A DNA stretch of 8,813 nucleotides. Source: Candidatus Latescibacter anaerobius SCGC AAA252-E07. GTDB taxonomy: Bacteria; Latescibacterota; Latescibacteria; Latescibacterales; Latescibacteraceae. The notes under the pieces were generated by a model that saw nothing but the letters and a program-made list of their open reading frames with translations, was not told the origin of the DNA and made no database searches. Every line of letters starts with the position of its first letter. Within the stretch, counting starts at the first letter, position 1. The stretch spans positions 1-8,813 of the forward strand of contig AQSL01000082.1 in the NCBI GenBank assembly GCA_000403035.1, in the 5' to 3' direction. Made by a program: the position numbers and the translations under genes. Shown here piece after piece: positions 7,201 through 8,813 of the stretch.

Positions 7201-7399
7201 GAATTTTTATTCGGTCTATGTATCTTCCGGCAAGATAACTGCCAAGTCCCAGGCCGCCCATAAAAACGGTTACTACTATACTCACCGCAAATGGCGCGCT
7301 GCCGATGATTTTTATAATGAGCCTTGACCACAGTATTTCGTAAATCAAGCCCGTAAGACCGGAAATAAAGAAAAAACCAAGTATAAGAGTATACAGCAT
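4268..7399 (-). CDS. Fused MFS-like / spermidine synthase-like membrane protein with C-terminal TPRs
   Basis: The 1043-residue protein has three parts. Residues 1 to about 465 are hydrophobic with many membrane helices and an internal duplication: SGLTGLIYEILWSRL (13-27) recurs as SGFCAMAYEVIWIKL (247-261), each followed by a GL.LGS helix. About 470-790 is a spermidine synthase-like Rossmann domain, with GLASG (574-578) for nucleotide binding, acidic D596 and D627, and SEPSNPW (644-650). True aminopropyltransferases carry a catalytic Asp in a D..DP motif there; here Glu-Pro stands instead, as is common in this fused family, so polyamine synthesis is doubtful. Four TPRs follow (903-936, 937-970, 971-1004, 1005-1038), probably for protein contacts. 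AAGGT lies 11 nt before the start, a slightly distant ribosome site. Gaps of over 200 nt on both sides suggest its own transcript. The substrate is unknown. Confidence 0.9.
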   Translation of the reverse strand: MLYTLILGFFFISGLTGLIYEILWSRLIIKIIGSAPFAVSIVVTVFMGGLGLGSYLAGRYIDRIKIPGNLLKLYGILELSVGVYGLILPLLLLGFKPIYSILYNQLFNHFFLYNFVTFIGCTLLFILPVICMGATLPVLSRFYVTNMSHVGTHIGRLYGLNTIGAAAGSFICGFWIITMWGVWGSMIFAVTLNVLIGLSCLLIGFLLKRQPPVSENTVPQQSKTASAVIPDYQRLFRHGSLIIFSVSGFCAMAYEVIWIKLLGLIVGPTTYSFTVVLITFITGLALGSMFFGWLGDKTEKPFPLLVYTQIAAGITALWVSHIMGNSQIFFAKLIFNYSSDFTRLMLFKSSVLFAFMFLPTFLLGATFPLVGKIYTRSLSHVGKSIGFAYAINTMGAVLGSFSAGFILIPLLGKELSLSMVIALQILVSFGFASLYYLKTMKLVREWIPLVLVVIYGLVMAFPYPHWDRMMLSIGKYHRYDEPELLDIGWLVSLFYGTDIYSDYHSGKLVYFGDGVGGFTTVKEDTDLAGNTGYSLFNSGKSDASTDGGDMCTQTLLAHFPLLFHDDPENVMVLGLASGITAGEVLLYPVQHMDVIDINKQVVAASDFFIPWNNNVLSRPETELIIQDGRAHIELTNRTYDVIISEPSNPWMAGLATLFTFEFFNQIKNRLKDGGIFCQWVHAYQMDWQNFSLIGRTFSKVFPNGLLVVNDPTGKGTDYLLVGFQGEQRLDVNTAARNLQYAQQSKNVTLPNHTLFYNLIVSEDIKKLFGEGTINSDNRPRLEFAAPKLMNFYDPSISVNIRAKKWLSEKTKDISREALTNVDGQIDFVAYALSFNKPMIELVDLSKATLLQKERFSKLITSYCSDKLIVDFSFLYDEELKKKGIAAQIDYVLEKIDISPDKASLLCHLGNLSNESGMQDDAVLYYQKTLEINPEYDSAYYNLGRIFTSQGKIKQAIAYYTDAIRVNPYLIMAYNNLGNLLVRQERFEEAITLFRAALSINPEFAIAHRNLGNTLKKLGKTKEGESHLQEALRLEDKTITFNED

Positions 7400-7638
7400 G
7401 AAAGTATAGTACCTTACTTTTTCATTCGGTGCATGCGTGGTTTTAACGTAATATCATATAAAGATATGAATTTGAACGATATAAAAAAATGTTTTTTTCG
7501 GCGGTACTATTCGAATCCGGTCAAACTTAATAGGTACATAATTACGTGGGATCGTTACAGGAAACGGAAGAGCTGAAAAATACAAAACTCAGGAGTTTAT
7601 TCGGTTGAGAGTATGGAACAGACTCTGAAATTGAGGGA
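7400..7638. other. Spacer between AI-2E gene and fused gene
   Basis: No gene is supported on either strand. On the minus strand, TTCAAA, 17 nt and TATTAC give only a weak promoter match for the fused gene. A small inverted repeat TCATAT (7454-7459) / ATATGA (7464-7469) overlaps that area, and an A7-TG-T7 run lies near 7490. None is convincing as promoter or terminator. Confidence 0.4.
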
Positions 7639-8664
7639 TTATTCTTCAATATATTCCTCCCGGAACATTTTTATAAGAATGACTAAAATAGAAATAAAAA
7701 TCGGACCAATAATCAATCCGATAACACCCCATTCCTTCAATCCTATGAAAACACCAAGAAGAACGGTGACCGGATGGATCTGCCCGAGAGAACTGGTCAA
7801 TTTTGGACGAATTACATTATCGATTGTACTGATAATAATAAAACCCCATAATAGAATTCCGATACCGTTGAAATAGTCCTCTTTTATCAAAAGGATAATA
7901 CCTGCCGGAAACCAGATAATAGCCGGACCCAAAACAGGTAAAAAGGTCATTATTACCATGATGAGCCCCCACAGGAGTACACCAGATATGCCGAACAGGA
8001 AAAATCCCAGAGCGCCGACAGATCCCTGGATAACTGCGATAAGGAGCTGTCCGAAAATGAGCGTTTTGGTTTTTTTCCCGATCTCATTGAGAAGAATATC
8101 GATATTCTTGTATCTGAGGGGAAAATAAATCCCGAAAGTATGAATAACTTTCTCCGAATTTTTTAAAAGATAATACATTATAAAAATGGCCAAAAAAGAA
8201 AAAAGAATAAATCCGGCAATGTTAACAATCATCTTCGGACCGAATGCGGTAATAGTTTCCTGGGCAATCGAAATGAGTCGGGAATATATTTCTGTTGTAA
8301 ATTCTGCAGAGATTTTTATGCCGGCTTTATCATATAAAAAAGTATCGATGTTTTTAAAAATATCCTGGATAGATGTGATGGTGGTTTCGGTGAAAACAAA
8401 ATGTATCTGTTTTTGAACCGTGGTTATGATAAAAGTGACAGGAACAAGAATGAGAGCAATGATAATAAACGTAATAATACTTGCGGCAAATGTTTCCCTT
8501 TTTGTTATTTTCAGCAGATAGAGATAGACAGGATTAAAAAGGTATGCGAGAACACAACCGGTTGCTATGGAAGGGAAAAAAATATATATAATTGAGTAAA
8601 ACTTGAGACTGATAAGTAAAATAATTCCCAGAAGAAAATAAAAGCCAAAACGTCTGATTTCCAT
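7639..8664 (-). CDS. AI-2E family transporter (DUF20-type integral membrane protein)
   Basis: With the start at 8662-8664 the protein is 341 residues, normal for the AI-2E / PerM family. It has paired N-terminal helices, a hydrophilic middle (about 85-145), and the conserved C-terminal half. That half includes FGQLLIAVIQGSVGALGF, LLWGLIMVIMTFLPVLGP, an IDNVIRPKL signature and GLKEWGVIGLIIGP. Family members are described as exporters of autoinducer-2 or as cation/proton antiporters; the substrate cannot be read from sequence. An upstream ATG at 8704-8706 would add 14 residues (MDYGNPF...), but no ribosome site precedes it. AGGTGA lies 4 nt before the chosen ATG, and MEIRRFGF leads directly into the first helix. 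Upstream lies a copy of the MITE-like repeat. No link to the fused gene downstream is evident. Confidence 0.9.
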   Translation of the reverse strand: MEIRRFGFYFLLGIILLISLKFYSIIYIFFPSIATGCVLAYLFNPVYLYLLKITKRETFAASIITFIIIALILVPVTFIITTVQKQIHFVFTETTITSIQDIFKNIDTFLYDKAGIKISAEFTTEIYSRLISIAQETITAFGPKMIVNIAGFILFSFLAIFIMYYLLKNSEKVIHTFGIYFPLRYKNIDILLNEIGKKTKTLIFGQLLIAVIQGSVGALGFFLFGISGVLLWGLIMVIMTFLPVLGPAIIWFPAGIILLIKEDYFNGIGILLWGFIIISTIDNVIRPKLTSSLGQIHPVTVLLGVFIGLKEWGVIGLIIGPIFISILVILIKMFREEYIEE

Positions 8665-8668
8665 GGTA

Positions 8669-8674
8669 TCACCT
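8669..8674 (-). promoter_or_regulatory. Ribosome binding site deciding the AI-2E gene start
   Basis: AGGTGA on the minus strand lies 4 nt before the ATG at 8662-8664. The longer alternative start at 8706 is preceded only by AT-rich sequence without purine runs, so this site favours the shorter protein. Confidence 0.7.
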
Positions 8675-8717
8675 GATTGGTCAGAAAAAGGGTTACCGTA
8701 ATCCATTGTATTTAAAA

Positions 8718-8813
8718 GCGTTGTGAAAAACTATAAGGTTTAAGCTGTCGAGGGTCAGCGCGAAGCGTTGATTTACATGCCCTTGACAGCAACATAACGA
8801 TATATATTTCATT
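8718..8813. mobile_element. MITE-like repeat element, copy 2, cut by the window edge
   Basis: Read on the plus strand it matches the reverse complement of 1869-2002. Shared landmarks, in order, are GTGAAAAACTATA (8723 on), aagctgtc, arm GTCGAGGG (8747-8754), TCAGCGC (8755-8761), GCGTTGA (8765-8771), arm CCCTTGAC (8780-8787) and aacgatatatatttcatt, which reaches the last base. The inner loop contains GCGAAGC, known from DNA work as an unusually stable mini-hairpin. Relative to copy 1 it lacks about 7 bp near aagctgtc, and base changes in one arm keep most of the pairing. The far end, with the expected second inverted terminus, is outside the window. Confidence 0.8.

Noticed and set aside
8665..8706. 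Upstream ATG at 8704-8706 as the start of the AI-2E protein
   Set aside because: It has no ribosome site; the ATG at 8662-8664 has AGGTGA at good spacing and gives the usual family N-terminus.
1..8813. tRNA, rRNA, CRISPR array, riboswitch
   Set aside because: No cloverleaf, conserved rRNA segment, regularly spaced repeat or recognisable aptamer was seen on either strand.

Overview
The window looks like chromosomal DNA from a bacterium of the Fibrobacterota-Chlorobiota-Bacteroidota (FCB) superphylum or a neighbouring candidate phylum. The clues are a secreted dockerin protein with a C-terminal 'NYPNPFN...SGIYFYQL...' sorting/FlgD-like domain (type IX secretion type A style), a long membrane protein fusing an MFS-like part, a spermidine-synthase-like part and TPRs, and an NtrC-type sigma-54 activator with a degenerate receiver. 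The phylum cannot be fixed from the sequence alone. All four substantial genes lie on the minus strand.

Read in the direction of transcription (right to left), the layout is as follows. A repeat element runs off the right edge (about 8718-8813). Next is an AI-2E family membrane protein (7639-8664), for which an internal start with a good Shine-Dalgarno is preferred. After a 239-nt gap comes the 1043-residue fused protein (4268-7399). A 227-nt spacer holds a repeat-like, translatable stretch that overlaps the start of the next gene by 4 nt. The sigma-54 regulator follows (2580-4043). An AT-rich 592-nt spacer (1988-2579) contains an internally deleted insertion sequence, with terminal inverted repeats and a 44-residue transposase N-terminus of apparent IS1595 type. 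The last gene is the dockerin protein (2-1987).

The main observations are about mobile repeats. A MITE-like element of about 134 bp (1869-2002) has TGTGAAAA-type inverted ends, a nested palindrome and a near-perfect 9-bp flanking duplication. It sits across the 5' end of the dockerin gene, so the open frame, its only ATG and its best ribosome binding site all come from the element or its edge. A second, inverted copy sits upstream of the AI-2E gene at the right edge of the window. The dockerin protein itself is a tandem duplication. Its dockerin-coding segment is about 95% identical at DNA level between the copies, while the following domain is more diverged and has lost a candidate catalytic Cys in one copy. 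DNA left of about 2580 is clearly more AT-rich than DNA to the right, which fits an accessory segment abutting a more conserved backbone. The four genes show no obvious shared pathway, and their spacings argue against a tight operon.
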